A DNA stretch of 64,000 bases from Mesorhizobium sp. M1D.F.Ca.ET.043.01.1.1. Its GTDB lineage: Bacteria > Pseudomonadota > Alphaproteobacteria > Rhizobiales > Rhizobiaceae. The position numbers were made by a program, and so were the translations under genes. Location of the stretch: assembly GCF_003952385.1 (NCBI RefSeq), contig NZ_CP034444.1:6647001-6711000 (forward strand), given 5' to 3'. This document shows, piece by piece, positions 1 to 8,148 of this stretch. The notes below the pieces were generated by a model. It did no database searches and had not been told where the DNA came from. It worked only from the letters and a program-made list of their open reading frames with translations. Each line of letters begins with the position of its first letter. The first letter of the stretch is position 1.

Positions 1-513
1 CCCAATAACGCCGTCTATCTCAGTCTCGGCGGCAATCTCGGCGATCCGGCGAAATCCATGGTCGCGGCATTGCGCATGCTGGACGGCGACGACAGGACAC
101 GCGTCACCGCCGTCTCCTCGCTCTACCGCACGCCGCCCTGGGGCAAGCTCGACCAGCCGGATTTCCTCAACGCCGCGGCCGCGATCGAAACGGCGCTGTC
201 GCCGCGCGCGCTGCTCGATCTTTGCCTCGACGTCGAAAGGCGCCTGAAGCGGGTGCGCGAGGAGCGCTGGGGGCCGCGCCTGATCGACATCGACATCCTG
301 GTTTTCAGCGACCGTGTGATCCACGAGACCGGGCTCGAGGTGCCGCACCCCCGCATGCTGGAACGGGCCTTCGTGCTGGCGCCGCTGGCCGAGATCGCGC
401 CCGACCTTGCGGTCGGCGGCAAAAGCGTGTCGGAGCGGCTCGGCGCCGTGGATGCATCGGGGATCGAACGGCTGCCGTCCGGCCGCGAGTGGTGGCTCAA
501 TCAAAGCGCGTAG
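1..513 (+). CDS. folK: FolK, 6-hydroxymethyl-7,8-dihydropterin pyrophosphokinase (5' partial)
   Basis: Transfers pyrophosphate from ATP to 6-hydroxymethyl-7,8-dihydropterin in cytoplasmic folate synthesis. The frame is open from base 1, so the gene begins before the window; the first visible residues NNAVYLSLGGNLGD are the usual HPPK N-terminus and only a few residues should be missing. The family signature appears as RWGPRLIDIDILVF, carrying the two Mg-binding aspartates, followed by LEVPHPRMLERAFVLAPL. The Met codon at 58 is internal, not the start. In many bacteria folK follows folP and folB, which would lie to the left. The C-terminus is complete. Identification is firm. Confidence 0.95.
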   Translation, partial: PNNAVYLSLGGNLGDPAKSMVAALRMLDGDDRTRVTAVSSLYRTPPWGKLDQPDFLNAAAAIETALSPRALLDLCLDVERRLKRVREERWGPRLIDIDILVFSDRVIHETGLEVPHPRMLERAFVLAPLAEIAPDLAVGGKSVSERLGAVDASGIERLPSGREWWLNQSA

Positions 514-557
514 CGATCTTTCAGATTCGCTCCATGCGCTTTAGAGTTTGATTTTGC

Positions 558-601
558 GCATGTCCTTGTCCCGAAAGCGGGACCACTTTCGGGAAACATG
601 C
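558..601. repeat. Imperfect palindromic hairpin, likely interspersed repeat
   Basis: Nested inverted repeat between folK and the DUF924 gene: GCATGT (558-563) pairs with ACATGC (596-601), and CCCGAAAG (570-577) with CTTTCGGG (586-593). The two genes converge here, so it may also end transcription, but no T-run follows on either strand. From memory, similar palindromes with GCATGT ends are scattered through rhizobial genomes; I cannot count copies here. Confidence 0.55.
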
Positions 602-618
602 CTTAACTCTGAAACTGA

Positions 619-1167
619 TCAGCCGGAGAAACCGCCGCCGTCGAGAAATGCCTGTTCCTGGGGTGTGGTTTCGCGACCGAGCATCTTGTTTCGGTGCGGA
701 AAGCGGCCAAAGCGCTCGATGATTTCCAGGTGCTCCTTGGCGTATTTGAGATCGTCCGGCGCCCTGGCGGCGATCAGATCCACCCCCCGCTTCTGATCGC
801 CAAGCGATTCCGAATGCTCGAACGGAAGGTAGAGGAAGACGCGCACGATTTCGTCGAGCGCCAGATCGTGACCTGCGGCAATCGCTTTGTCCGCGAAGTG
901 CCTGGCCAGCGAATCGGTGGCATACATGTGCCCGGTGCCGCGAAAGCAGTTGCGCGGGAATTGGTCGAGCAGGATCATCAGCGCCAGCGATCCCTCGGCA
1001 TGGGCGTTCCAGTCGTCGCATTCACGCCTGGCGGCGGCATGGTGCAGCTCCAGGAAGCGGCTGCGGAAATCGGCGTCGAAGGCGTCGCTCTTCTCGAACC
1101 AGGCGTCCTCGCCGGCATCGCGCCAGAATCTGGTGACGGAAAGCGCTCGCGGATCGAGTTCTGCCAT
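619..1167 (-). CDS. DUF924 family protein
   Basis: A 182-residue soluble, probably all-alpha protein of the DUF924 family. No enzymatic role is established. Diagnostic segments are ILLDQFPRNCFRGTGHMYA near residue 75, LPFEHSESLGDQ near residue 125, and the C-terminal FPHRNKMLGRETTPQEQAFL, where the His-Arg-Asn motif and the closing phenylalanine-rich end are typical. Length matches the family (about 180 residues). It lies 10 bases downstream of the antiporter gene on the same strand and may be co-transcribed with it. The family call is firm; function is unknown. Confidence 0.85.
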   Translation of the reverse strand: MAELDPRALSVTRFWRDAGEDAWFEKSDAFDADFRSRFLELHHAAARRECDDWNAHAEGSLALMILLDQFPRNCFRGTGHMYATDSLARHFADKAIAAGHDLALDEIVRVFLYLPFEHSESLGDQKRGVDLIAARAPDDLKYAKEHLEIIERFGRFPHRNKMLGRETTPQEQAFLDGGGFSG

Positions 1168-1177
1168 GCGTTGCCTT

Positions 1178-3013
1178 TCAGCTCTGCGTTTCGGCCTTGT
1201 TCAGCACGCCGGCCGTCTCTTCGTTCAGCGCCCGGCCGGCACGGCGCGGCTGGGTAAGCGGCGTCGGGATCGGCGTGCCGATATTGCCTTTGAGGAAGCG
1301 CTGGCCGGCGCGCACGCCCTCGGCCAATTGCGTTTCAAAGCGGGCTTCGTCGCGGCGGCGGACATCCTCGATGACCTCGGCGACCTCTTCCGGGTCGACG
1401 CCCAGCGCTTCCAGCGCCGAGCCGCCGAACACAAGCGCCGATTCGAAGGTCTCGCGCAATTGATAGTCGACGCCTGCGCGCACAAGCTGCAGCGCGGTGC
1501 CGCGGTCGAAGGCCCGCGCCAGGATGGTGACCAGCGGGAATTCGGCCTTGATCAGCTGCGCTATGCGCACTGCCGCGTCTGGCTTGTCAACGCAGATCAG
1601 CACGGCGCGCGCCCGGCCGGCGCCGGCCGCATGCAGGATGTCGAGCCGCGTGCCGTCGCCGTAATAGACCTTGAAGCCGAAATCGGCCGCCGCCTGGATC
1701 ATTTCGACCTCGTTGTCGATGATCGAGACGTCGAGGCCGCGCAAAAGCAGCGGCTGGCTGGCGATCTGGCCGAAGCGGCCGAAGCCGATGATCAGCACGC
1801 TGCCTGTCAGCCCGTCGGCGATGTCGACGCCTTCAAGCGACTGCTCGTCGCGCGGCGTGAGATAGCGCAGCGCCACGATGGCGAGGGGCGTCAGCACCAT
1901 GGAGATGATGATGATGGCGGTCAGCGTGGCGTTGGCGCGGCCGTCGATGATGCCGACCGCGGTCGCCGAGGAATAGAGCACGAAAGCGAATTCGCCGCCC
2001 TGCGCCATGAAGACCGCTCGTTCCAGCGCCTCGCGGTGGCCGCTCTTGAGCATGCGCGCGACGATGTAGATGCCGAGCCCCTTCATGATCATGTAGGCGA
2101 CGACGTAGATCGCGACGAGGCGCCAGTTCTGGGCGACGACGCCGAGATCGAGAGACATGCCGACGGCGAGGAAGAACAGGCCTAGCAGGATGCCGCGGAA
2201 CGGCTCGATGTCGGCTTCGAGCTGGTGGCGGAAGGTCGATTCGGAGAGCAGCACGCCGGCGAGGAAAGCGCCCATCGCCATCGACAGGCCGGAAAGCTGC
2301 ATGGCCAAAGCCGATCCCAGAACGACCAGCAGTGCAGCGGCGGTCATCACCTCACGGGCGCGGGCATCGGCGAGGATGCGGAACAGCGGGTTGAGCAGAT
2401 AACGCCCCGCCACCACCAGCCCGACGATCGCCGCGATGCCGATGCCGACCTCGGTCAGCCGCTCGGACAGGCTGGTCTCCGCGCCGCCCGGCGCCAGGAA
2501 AGCAACCAGGGCCAGAAGCGGCACGATCATCAGATCTTCGAGGAGAAGGATCGAGACGATGCGTTGACCCTTGGGCGTGGCGATCTCGCCGCGCTCCTCG
2601 AGCAATTGCATGACGATCGCCGTCGAGGTCAGCACGAAGCCGGCGCCGGCGACGAAGGACTGCGCGATCGGAAAGCCTCCGGCCAGGCCCACAAGCGTCA
2701 AGAGAACCGCGCAGACGCCGACCTGCAGCGCGCCGAGCCCGAAGATTTCGCGGCGCAGGCCCCAGAGCCGCGACGGCTGCATTTCGAGGCCGATGATGAA
2801 CAGGAACATGACGACGCCGAGCTCGGCGACGTGGAGGATGGCTTCCGATTCGGAAAAGACACGCAGGCCGAACGGCCCGATCACCACGCCAGCAGCGAGG
2901 TAGCCGAGGATGGAGCCCAGCCCCATGCGCTTGAAGATCGGCACCGCGACCACGCCGGCAGCAAGCAGCGCCACCACCTGTACGAGATCGCTGCCCGATG
3001 CCTCAGCCGCCAT
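1178..3013 (-). CDS. CPA2-family cation:proton antiporter, KefB/KefC-like, with TrkA-N domain
   Basis: Inner-membrane monovalent cation/proton antiporter of 611 residues. Roughly 12 transmembrane helices fill residues 10-385, including FIIGLEMQPSRLW and LLLEDLMIVPLLAL, typical of the Na/H exchanger fold. A cytosolic Rossmann TrkA-N/RCK domain starts near residue 407 with the nucleotide-binding loop LIIGFGRFGQ, followed by a C-terminal tail. The ATG at 3013 (MAAEASGSD) is chosen because it leads straight into the first helix; an in-frame codon at 3082 would add 23 residues with no membrane character. It resembles glutathione-gated K+ efflux proteins, but no KefF/KefG partner is nearby, so the ion and gating ligand are unproven. 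Confidence 0.88.
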   Translation of the reverse strand: MAAEASGSDLVQVVALLAAGVVAVPIFKRMGLGSILGYLAAGVVIGPFGLRVFSESEAILHVAELGVVMFLFIIGLEMQPSRLWGLRREIFGLGALQVGVCAVLLTLVGLAGGFPIAQSFVAGAGFVLTSTAIVMQLLEERGEIATPKGQRIVSILLLEDLMIVPLLALVAFLAPGGAETSLSERLTEVGIGIAAIVGLVVAGRYLLNPLFRILADARAREVMTAAALLVVLGSALAMQLSGLSMAMGAFLAGVLLSESTFRHQLEADIEPFRGILLGLFFLAVGMSLDLGVVAQNWRLVAIYVVAYMIMKGLGIYIVARMLKSGHREALERAVFMAQGGEFAFVLYSSATAVGIIDGRANATLTAIIIISMVLTPLAIVALRYLTPRDEQSLEGVDIADGLTGSVLIIGFGRFGQIASQPLLLRGLDVSIIDNEVEMIQAAADFGFKVYYGDGTRLDILHAAGAGRARAVLICVDKPDAAVRIAQLIKAEFPLVTILARAFDRGTALQLVRAGVDYQLRETFESALVFGGSALEALGVDPEEVAEVIEDVRRRDEARFETQLAEGVRAGQRFLKGNIGTPIPTPLTQPRRAGRALNEETAGVLNKAETQS

Positions 3014-3230
3014 TCCTGTCTTCCCGTTGTCTCGGAGCACTCCTTGCATGCAGGAGGACCGAGAGGCAAGGGCGACGAGCATGACGGGAAGAGCACGGAC
3101 CTTAGGCGGGAAACAGACGAGGAGCCTGGCGGCAAACTCCTGTTGCAGCCTCGTTACACAAGTTTACGAGAGCTGGTCGTTGCGTGATCCCACAATCAGC
3201 GGTTAAGGCACGGTCGGCTTCGGCCATTGG

Positions 3231-3261
3231 AAGGCAGCGGCGATGGGCCGCTGCCTTTTTT
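3231..3261 (+). terminator. Terminator-like hairpin in the leader of the 3277 lipoprotein gene
   Basis: Perfect 10-bp stem AAGGCAGCGG / CCGCTGCCTT with a 7-base loop, followed by four more T residues. It ends only 15 bases before the ATG of the lipoprotein gene. A promoter cannot fit in between, so either the lipoprotein transcript passes through this structure (attenuation or stabilisation) or it ends an upstream transcript. Confidence 0.6.
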
Positions 3262-3276
3262 GAGGAGATGACTGAC

Positions 3277-3543
3277 ATGAGGAAGTTTTTGCTCGTTGCC
3301 GTCGGTGTTGCGGCGCTGGCCGCCTCGGCGTGCTCCAAGGGGCCGGAGTGCACGCAGGAGATGGCAACCAAGAAGGCGCAGGACATGACCGCCGCGCTTC
3401 AGGAAGCAATCACCAAGGATCCGACCAAGGCGGCCGATCTGACGGCCAAGGTGCAGGCCGTGACGACGAAATATCAGAACGCCACGACGCTTGACGAAGC
3501 CTGCAAGGCTTATGACGAAGTGACCGCCGCCATCAAGGGTTGA
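3277..3543 (+). CDS. Small putative lipoprotein
   Basis: An 88-residue protein starting MRKFLLVAVGVAALAASACS: a short basic n-region, a hydrophobic core, and a lipobox-like ASAC at residues 14-17, suggesting lipidation at Cys17 and anchoring in an envelope membrane. The mature part is Lys/Ala/Thr-rich and helical (KKAQDMTAALQEA) with two further cysteines that could form a disulfide. The start at 3277 is preferred over an in-frame GTG at 3184 because it places the signal peptide at the N-terminus and has GAGGAG upstream. The gene is flanked by two hairpins. I do not recognise the family; similar small secreted proteins occur in rhizobia. Confidence 0.7.
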   Translation: MRKFLLVAVGVAALAASACSKGPECTQEMATKKAQDMTAALQEAITKDPTKAADLTAKVQAVTTKYQNATTLDEACKAYDEVTAAIKG

Positions 3544-3561
3544 GCGAAGTCAAAACGAAAG

Positions 3562-3590
3562 AAGGCGGTGGCCATAGGCTGCCGCCTTTT
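3562..3590 (+). terminator. Rho-independent terminator after the small lipoprotein gene
   Basis: Stem AAGGCGG (3562-3568) / CCGCCTT (3582-3588), with a further GCC/GGC pairing inside the loop and a short T-run after it. It lies 19 bases past the lipoprotein stop and 25 bases before the end of the converging gene, so it may serve both strands. Confidence 0.65.
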
Positions 3591-3614
3591 GTTTGCCTGG
3601 CTGAGCGCGTTTGC

Positions 3615-4163
3615 TCAGTTTTTCGCGATGGAACCGACCTCGACCGTGTCGATCCGCTTCAGGCTCATGCCGATGACCGGCACCAGTTGCTTGTTGACCC
3701 GCACGGCGACCGTCACGGTCATCGAATTGTCGTCGGGGACGCGCGCCTGCATGACGCCGTTCAACTGATTGCGGTTGATGGTGAAAACGACCTTCTGGGG
3801 ATCGACGACATTGCCGCCGACGATGTCCATCCCGTTGCCGGTCGAACCGCCCATGAAGTTGCCCTTGTAGCCATCCCGACCCCGGCGTTCGACGGTCGCG
3901 GACATCTTCTGGGTGAAGACGCCGACCCGGCAGTCGCCGTCAAGTGTCATGCCGACCTTGCCGTCCGGCGTGGAGCCGTTGAAATTACAGGTGAATTTCG
4001 TGCCCTTGTATTTGCCGGCGATGATTTCGCCGGGGCCCACCCATTTGCCTTCGACCGAACGGAAAAACTGCTTGTCGGGCTCTGCTCCAAAGGCCCTTTC
4101 GGCAAGGCCGAGCGGCGCGGCGACCGCAGCGGTCATGACGCAGGACAAGATTACGCTTTTCAT
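3615..4163 (-). CDS. Secreted hypothetical protein
   Basis: A 182-residue protein with an N-terminal signal peptide (MKSVILSCVMTAAVAAPLGL, probable cleavage after AFGA), so likely periplasmic. The mature part (FFRSVEGKWVGPGEIIAGKY, then repeated short beta-rich stretches with Gly/Asn turns and one Cys pair) looks like a small beta-barrel of the lipocalin/avidin kind seen in rhizobial proteins. That fold is inference. The ATG at 4163 is preferred to a GTG at 4172. It stands alone and converges on the small lipoprotein gene. No function is assigned. Confidence 0.7.
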   Translation of the reverse strand: MKSVILSCVMTAAVAAPLGLAERAFGAEPDKQFFRSVEGKWVGPGEIIAGKYKGTKFTCNFNGSTPDGKVGMTLDGDCRVGVFTQKMSATVERRGRDGYKGNFMGGSTGNGMDIVGGNVVDPQKVVFTINRNQLNGVMQARVPDDNSMTVTVAVRVNKQLVPVIGMSLKRIDTVEVGSIAKN

Positions 4164-4275
4164 CGACGACACCCGGCACGAACGAGTCTGCTGTTGGAAC
4201 CAGAGTGACCATGAAGAAGATTGGTTAATGCTTCGTCACTGGCGGCCGTTTCTGCATTTACCTTACTTCTCTGCC

Positions 4276-5358
4276 TTATTGCTCGCTTTGGCCCTCCTTG
4301 CGGGTCGCGAACGAGGTCAATGCCGAGAGGAAATCGCCTAGTCCCGGTCGCTTTGCCGCGATGAAAGGCAGCGGGCGCGTCGTCTCCATCGCCGCGATGC
4401 CGATGCGCGCGGTCATCATGCCGTTGACCACGCCTTCGCCAAGCTTTGCCGAGAGCTTCGCCGCGAGGCCGTGGCCGACGATCTGCTGCACGAAACTGTC
4501 GCCGACGGCGATCGAGCCGGTCACCGCCAGATGGGCGAGCACACCGCGCGCCAGCCGGAAGAAGCCCAGTGTGCCGGGACGGCCGCCATAGAGTTCCGAC
4601 AGGCGCCGGATCAGCCTGCCTGCCTCGAACACGACATAGGCGACGTCGACAAGCGCGCGCGGGCTGACCGCCGTCACCAGCGAGACGCGCTTTGCGGCCT
4701 CCAGGATCATCGTCTTGGCGCGGGCATCGAGCGGCGACAGGATCTCGGTCTCGGCAAGCCGCACGAGGTTGCCGCCGTCGATGATTTCGCCGCGCAGTTC
4801 GGCGAGCGCGCGGCGGCCGGCCGCGGTCTCCGGTTTGGCGGCGACAAAGGTGGAAAGCTCATCGACCAGGGCGCGCGCGGCCTTGGGGTCGTCGCGCGCC
4901 ACCGCATCCAGGGCCAGCCGCTGCAGCTTCTCGACTTCGGCGAGGCGCGCTACGGCTAGGAATTCGCGGATGAGGATGACGAGCAGCGACAAAAGCGCGA
5001 TCGCCGCCACGCCGGCCGCCAGCCAGCCCAACCATTCGGCGCGCGCGAAGAGGTCGCGGATGAGCTGGTCCGTCCACAGGCCGATCGCAAGCGAGACAAG
5101 CACCCCGAAAGCGCCGAAAAACAGGCGTGCCAGCAGCGAGCGTCTCCTTGGGGCGGTCGCCGGCGGCGGCGCGGCCTGCTCGATGTCCGGCTCGTCGAAG
5201 ACGTCGATCTCGGAAGGAATGACGACGGCGACGTCGGACCTGGCGGCGCGTGGCTTACGCACGGGCTGTTCATCCGCACCATGCTTATGCGGCGGCTCCC
5301 GCCTTGGCGTTGCCTCCGGCTCGATGCGGAAGGCTGCCGGTTTGCGGGGCGCGGTCAT
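4276..5358 (-). CDS. YcjF-like inner-membrane protein (TIGR01620 / DUF697)
   Basis: A 360-residue membrane protein. It has a charged, Pro/Arg-rich cytosolic N-terminus (about 90 residues), two transmembrane helices near residues 95-115 and 125-148 (LLARLFFGAFGVLVSLAIGL and a following LAAGVAAIALLSLLVILI), a helical region, and a conserved DUF697 C-terminal domain (PGTLGFFRLARGVLAHLAVT). It follows the YcjX-like gene with a 4-base overlap, the same gene pair as ycjX-ycjF in enterobacteria, where the genes belong to an envelope-stress operon. The molecular function is unknown. Family assignment is firm from the pairing and the two-helix layout. Confidence 0.85.
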   Translation of the reverse strand: MTAPRKPAAFRIEPEATPRREPPHKHGADEQPVRKPRAARSDVAVVIPSEIDVFDEPDIEQAAPPPATAPRRRSLLARLFFGAFGVLVSLAIGLWTDQLIRDLFARAEWLGWLAAGVAAIALLSLLVILIREFLAVARLAEVEKLQRLALDAVARDDPKAARALVDELSTFVAAKPETAAGRRALAELRGEIIDGGNLVRLAETEILSPLDARAKTMILEAAKRVSLVTAVSPRALVDVAYVVFEAGRLIRRLSELYGGRPGTLGFFRLARGVLAHLAVTGSIAVGDSFVQQIVGHGLAAKLSAKLGEGVVNGMMTARIGIAAMETTRPLPFIAAKRPGLGDFLSALTSFATRKEGQSEQ

Positions 5359-6827
5359 GCCAGATGATCTCCGATCAGGAACTGCAGCGCGCGGTCGAGC
5401 CGGATATGCGGCAAGGACAGCGTGACGCCTTCGGCCGTCCGCTCGAGCTTCGGCGGGCGGAAACGCACGAAGCGGATCGCCGGTTCGGTGTCTTCAGGCT
5501 GCGGCCCGGAATGGTCGAACACGGCATCGGCTTTCTCCGGCAAGTCACCGGGAAATATGGCTGTTTCGGCTTTGCCGTCGAATGTCTCGCCGTTGATCTT
5601 CTCGCCTTTCAATGGCGTGCCGATGATCACCGGCAGCGTTTCGCGGCCTTGTTTGACCGTGCCTTCGCGGGTCGAGCGCACCGCCGCCATGGCTGCCACA
5701 TCGACATCGGCGCCGCTGAAATTCGCCCGCGCGACGGCCCGATCGGCCAGCCTGCGCACGATCGCCTGCAGCCGGTCATGGCTTTCATGGTGCAGTTGGT
5801 CGGCCTTGGTCGCCGCCACCAGGATGCGGTCGATGCGTCTGGAAAACAGGTCGGTGACGATGTTGCCGCGCCCGGGCCGGAAACAGGAGAGGATCTCGGT
5901 GACGGCCCGCTCCAGATCGGCCATGGCGGCCGGGCCGGCGTTGAGCGCCTGCATGGCGTCGATCAGCACGATCTGCCGGTCCAGGCGGGTGATATGCTCG
6001 CGAAAGAACGGTTTCACGACATGCGTCTTGTAGGCCTCGTAGCGGCGCTCCATCATCGCTTGCAGCGATCCGGAACGGGGGCGTCGATCCGACAGCCTCA
6101 TCAGCGGCGCAAAGGTCAGCGCCGGCGAGCCTTCGAGATCGCCCGGCATCAGGAAACGGCCGGGCGGCAGGGTCGACAGCGCGCGTTCGTCGAGCTTGCA
6201 GGCCCTGAGATAGGCGGCGAAGCTCTCGGCGAGACGACGCGCGGTCATTTCGTCGGCGTCGGCGTCCGGATCGATCTTGGCGGCCTGCGCCAGCCAGTCC
6301 TGCGACAGGTCGGAGCGCACGGGCAGAGACGCCAGTTCGACGGCCTCGCGCGAGAAATCGGCGAAGGATTTGCCAAGCAGCGGCAAATCAAGCAGCCATT
6401 CGCCCGGATAGTCGACGATGTCGACCGACAGCTTCCCAGCCGAAAACAGGCGGTTCCAGCCGGAGGCCGACTCGTATTCGATGGTCAGCCGCAGCTCGGA
6501 AATGGCGCGCGTCGAATCCGGCCAGGCGCGGTCGTCGACCAGGGCCGCGACATGGTCCTCGTACTGAAAGCGCGGGACGGCGTCGTCCGGCTGCTCCTCG
6601 AGGAAGGCGCGGGCGATGCGGCCCGATTTCTGCGCCTCGAACAGCGGCAGCCGCCCGCCATGGATAAGGTTGTGCACGAGAGCGGATATGAACACCGTCT
6701 TGCCAGCGCGGGAAAGACCGGTGACGCCCAGGCGCAGCGATGGAGAGAAGAGCCCCACGGCCCGGCCCGACAACGTGTCGAGCGCAATCCTTGCCTCGTC
6801 GGTGAAAGTGGTCAGCGATGATGCCAA
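5355..6827 (-). CDS. YcjX-like P-loop protein (DUF463)
   Basis: A 490-residue predicted GTPase-like protein of the YcjX/DUF463 family. The P-loop is GVTGLSRAGKT with Gly37, Gly42, Lys43 and Thr44; a DxPGEW motif (VDIVDYPGEWLLDLPLL) and the NKxD-like ATKAD near residue 340 fit a TRAFAC-type nucleotide-binding fold. It overlaps the YcjF-like gene by 4 bases, so the two are translationally coupled. Known members are induced in envelope or heat stress, but the biochemical role is unresolved. The length matches the family (about 465-490 residues). Confidence 0.88.
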   Translation of the reverse strand: MASSLTTFTDEARIALDTLSGRAVGLFSPSLRLGVTGLSRAGKTVFISALVHNLIHGGRLPLFEAQKSGRIARAFLEEQPDDAVPRFQYEDHVAALVDDRAWPDSTRAISELRLTIEYESASGWNRLFSAGKLSVDIVDYPGEWLLDLPLLGKSFADFSREAVELASLPVRSDLSQDWLAQAAKIDPDADADEMTARRLAESFAAYLRACKLDERALSTLPPGRFLMPGDLEGSPALTFAPLMRLSDRRPRSGSLQAMMERRYEAYKTHVVKPFFREHITRLDRQIVLIDAMQALNAGPAAMADLERAVTEILSCFRPGRGNIVTDLFSRRIDRILVAATKADQLHHESHDRLQAIVRRLADRAVARANFSGADVDVAAMAAVRSTREGTVKQGRETLPVIIGTPLKGEKINGETFDGKAETAIFPGDLPEKADAVFDHSGPQPEDTEPAIRFVRFRPPKLERTAEGVTLSLPHIRLDRALQFLIGDHLA

Positions 6828-6889
6828 ATTTGCCTCTGGGTCGTCCGTCGGGCCCGATATAGGCCTTGGGCGAGGCGTTTGAAATGGTG

Positions 6890-7393
6890 TCAGAGATCGG
6901 CGGGAGTGAGAAAGGCCTCGAGATAGCCGTTGCCCTGACCTGCTTCACCGAGATTGCCGGGAAAACGCACGACGGCGAGGCCGGAGGTGGGAAAACCGTG
7001 GTTGAGCATGCCGCGCGCGGCCTCGTCGCCATCGCCCGACACCGCCATGGCGAGGTCCTCCGTCATCGGATTGTGGCCGATGACCAGCAACGAGCCGGCC
7101 CCGCCATTCTTGCGGATGATGTCGAGGTAGCCGGCGGCATCCTCGCTGTAGAGCGTGTCGAAGAACAGCACCCGGCCGGTGTCGGTGCGGGCCGCAATCG
7201 CTTCCAGCGTCTGCCGCGCCCGCTTGGCGTTGGAGCAGAGCGTGACGTCCGGCACGTAGTCGCGGGTCCGCATGGCATCGCCCATCGCCTCGGCATCGGC
7301 CATGCCGGATTCGTCGAGCGGACGATCGAAGTCGCGCACGCCCGGCAGCGCCCATCCGGCCTTGGCATGCCTCAACAGATAAAGTCTGCTCAA
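6890..7393 (-). CDS. SixA-like histidine phosphatase
   Basis: A 167-residue member of the histidine phosphatase (phosphoglycerate mutase-like) superfamily. The catalytic motif LRHAKA sits at residues 7-12, with the nucleophilic His9; the second catalytic histidine is in VIGHNP near residue 110. Branch features match SixA, which removes phosphate from histidine phosphotransfer proteins. Whether it acts on the CckA phosphorelay encoded 1.6 kb away is speculation. Translation appears to start at TTG (7391-7393), because no ATG precedes the conserved first strand. It stands alone on its strand. Confidence 0.85.
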   Translation of the reverse strand: MSRLYLLRHAKAGWALPGVRDFDRPLDESGMADAEAMGDAMRTRDYVPDVTLCSNAKRARQTLEAIAARTDTGRVLFFDTLYSEDAAGYLDIIRKNGGAGSLLVIGHNPMTEDLAMAVSGDGDEAARGMLNHGFPTSGLAVVRFPGNLGEAGQGNGYLEAFLTPADL

Positions 7394-7586
7394 CCGGCTC
7401 CCCCTTTGTGCTGAATGCGCTGAGCGTTTTGGCGATTAGTCACCAGAACGGCGTCGTGCACAATGGTCGACGACGTGCAACCGCGCCGATTCGCTGATGA
7501 ATTCGACACTGGCCGTTGAGAAGAGGCTGTTGCGAATGTCTGCCGCCGCGAGACTAACAATTGCGTGAAACTGTTGCCGTTTACGC

Positions 7587-7615
7587 TTGTGCAGCCCCTT
7601 GTCCGCGAATATATA
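7587..7615 (+). promoter_or_regulatory. Candidate sigma-70 promoter of dksA
   Basis: TTGTGC (7587-7592), a 17-base spacer and TATATA (7610-7615) match a housekeeping -35/-10 pair. The expected transcription start, near 7622, leaves a leader of about 26 bases before the dksA ATG. No other good candidate was seen in the 254-base gap 7394-7647, which otherwise shows nothing recognisable. Confidence 0.5.
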
Positions 7616-7647
7616 GGCGCCAAATTTGGGGTTGTTGGGTGAGTCGA

Positions 7648-8064
7648 ATGAACGACATCGTTACCGCCGATTACGTACCCTCCGAAGACGAGCCGTTCAT
7701 GAACGAACGGCAGAAATCTTACTTCCGCATGAAGCTTATCACATGGAAGAACGATATCCTTCGCGAAGCGCGTGAAACCCTCGAAATCCTCCAGCAAGAA
7801 AACGCCAACCATCCCGACCTGGCCGACCGCGCCTCTTCCGAAACCGACCGTGCCATCGAACTGCGCGCCCGCGATCGCCAGCGCAAACTCATCTCGAAAA
7901 TCGATTCGGCGCTGCAGCGCATCGACGAAGGCACCTACGGCTATTGCGAGGAAACAGGCGAGCCGATCGCGCTGAAGCGGCTCGACGCCCGCCCCATCGC
8001 GACGCTGTCGATCGAGGCGCAGGAGCGCCACGAGCGCCGCGAGAAGGTCTACCGCGACGATTGA
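7648..8064 (+). CDS. dksA: RNA polymerase-binding transcription factor DksA
   Basis: A 138-residue cytoplasmic protein that enters the RNA polymerase secondary channel and works with ppGpp to adjust rRNA and amino-acid promoters. The coiled-coil tip has the essential DxxDxA motif (Asp57, Asp60, Ala62). The globular end reads GYCEETGEPI...ATLSIEAQ: of the four zinc-binding cysteines of E. coli DksA only Cys100 remains, the others being Thr103, Ser121 and Ala124. This resembles the cysteine-poor, zinc-independent DksA type. The ATG at 7648 is chosen over an in-frame codon at 7561, whose extra 29 residues are unlike the family. A strong terminator follows. Confidence 0.95.
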   Translation: MNDIVTADYVPSEDEPFMNERQKSYFRMKLITWKNDILREARETLEILQQENANHPDLADRASSETDRAIELRARDRQRKLISKIDSALQRIDEGTYGYCEETGEPIALKRLDARPIATLSIEAQERHERREKVYRDD

Positions 8065-8083
8065 TGCGGATCGCATGAATTGA

Positions 8084-8114
8084 AAAATGGCCGGGTTTCC
8101 CGGCCATTTTCTTT
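8084..8114 (+). terminator. Rho-independent terminator of dksA, likely bidirectional
   Basis: Perfect 12-bp inverted repeat AAAATGGCCGGG (8084-8095) / CCCGGCCATTTT (8099-8110) around a 3-base loop, followed by CTTTTCC. The flanking A-run and T-run let it work in both directions, and the next gene converges on it. Confidence 0.9.
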
Positions 8115-8148
8115 TCCGACCATAGGTTTAGAGCCGGTCGAGGCCCAG

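Noticed and set aside
887..2185. 432-residue forward frame opposite the antiporter gene
   Set aside because: Rich in Arg, Ala, Asp and His, with no family resemblance; a typical antisense shadow in GC-rich DNA.
7390..8076. 228-residue minus-strand frame opposite dksA
   Set aside because: Antisense shadow; dksA on the plus strand has clear family motifs and its own promoter and terminator.
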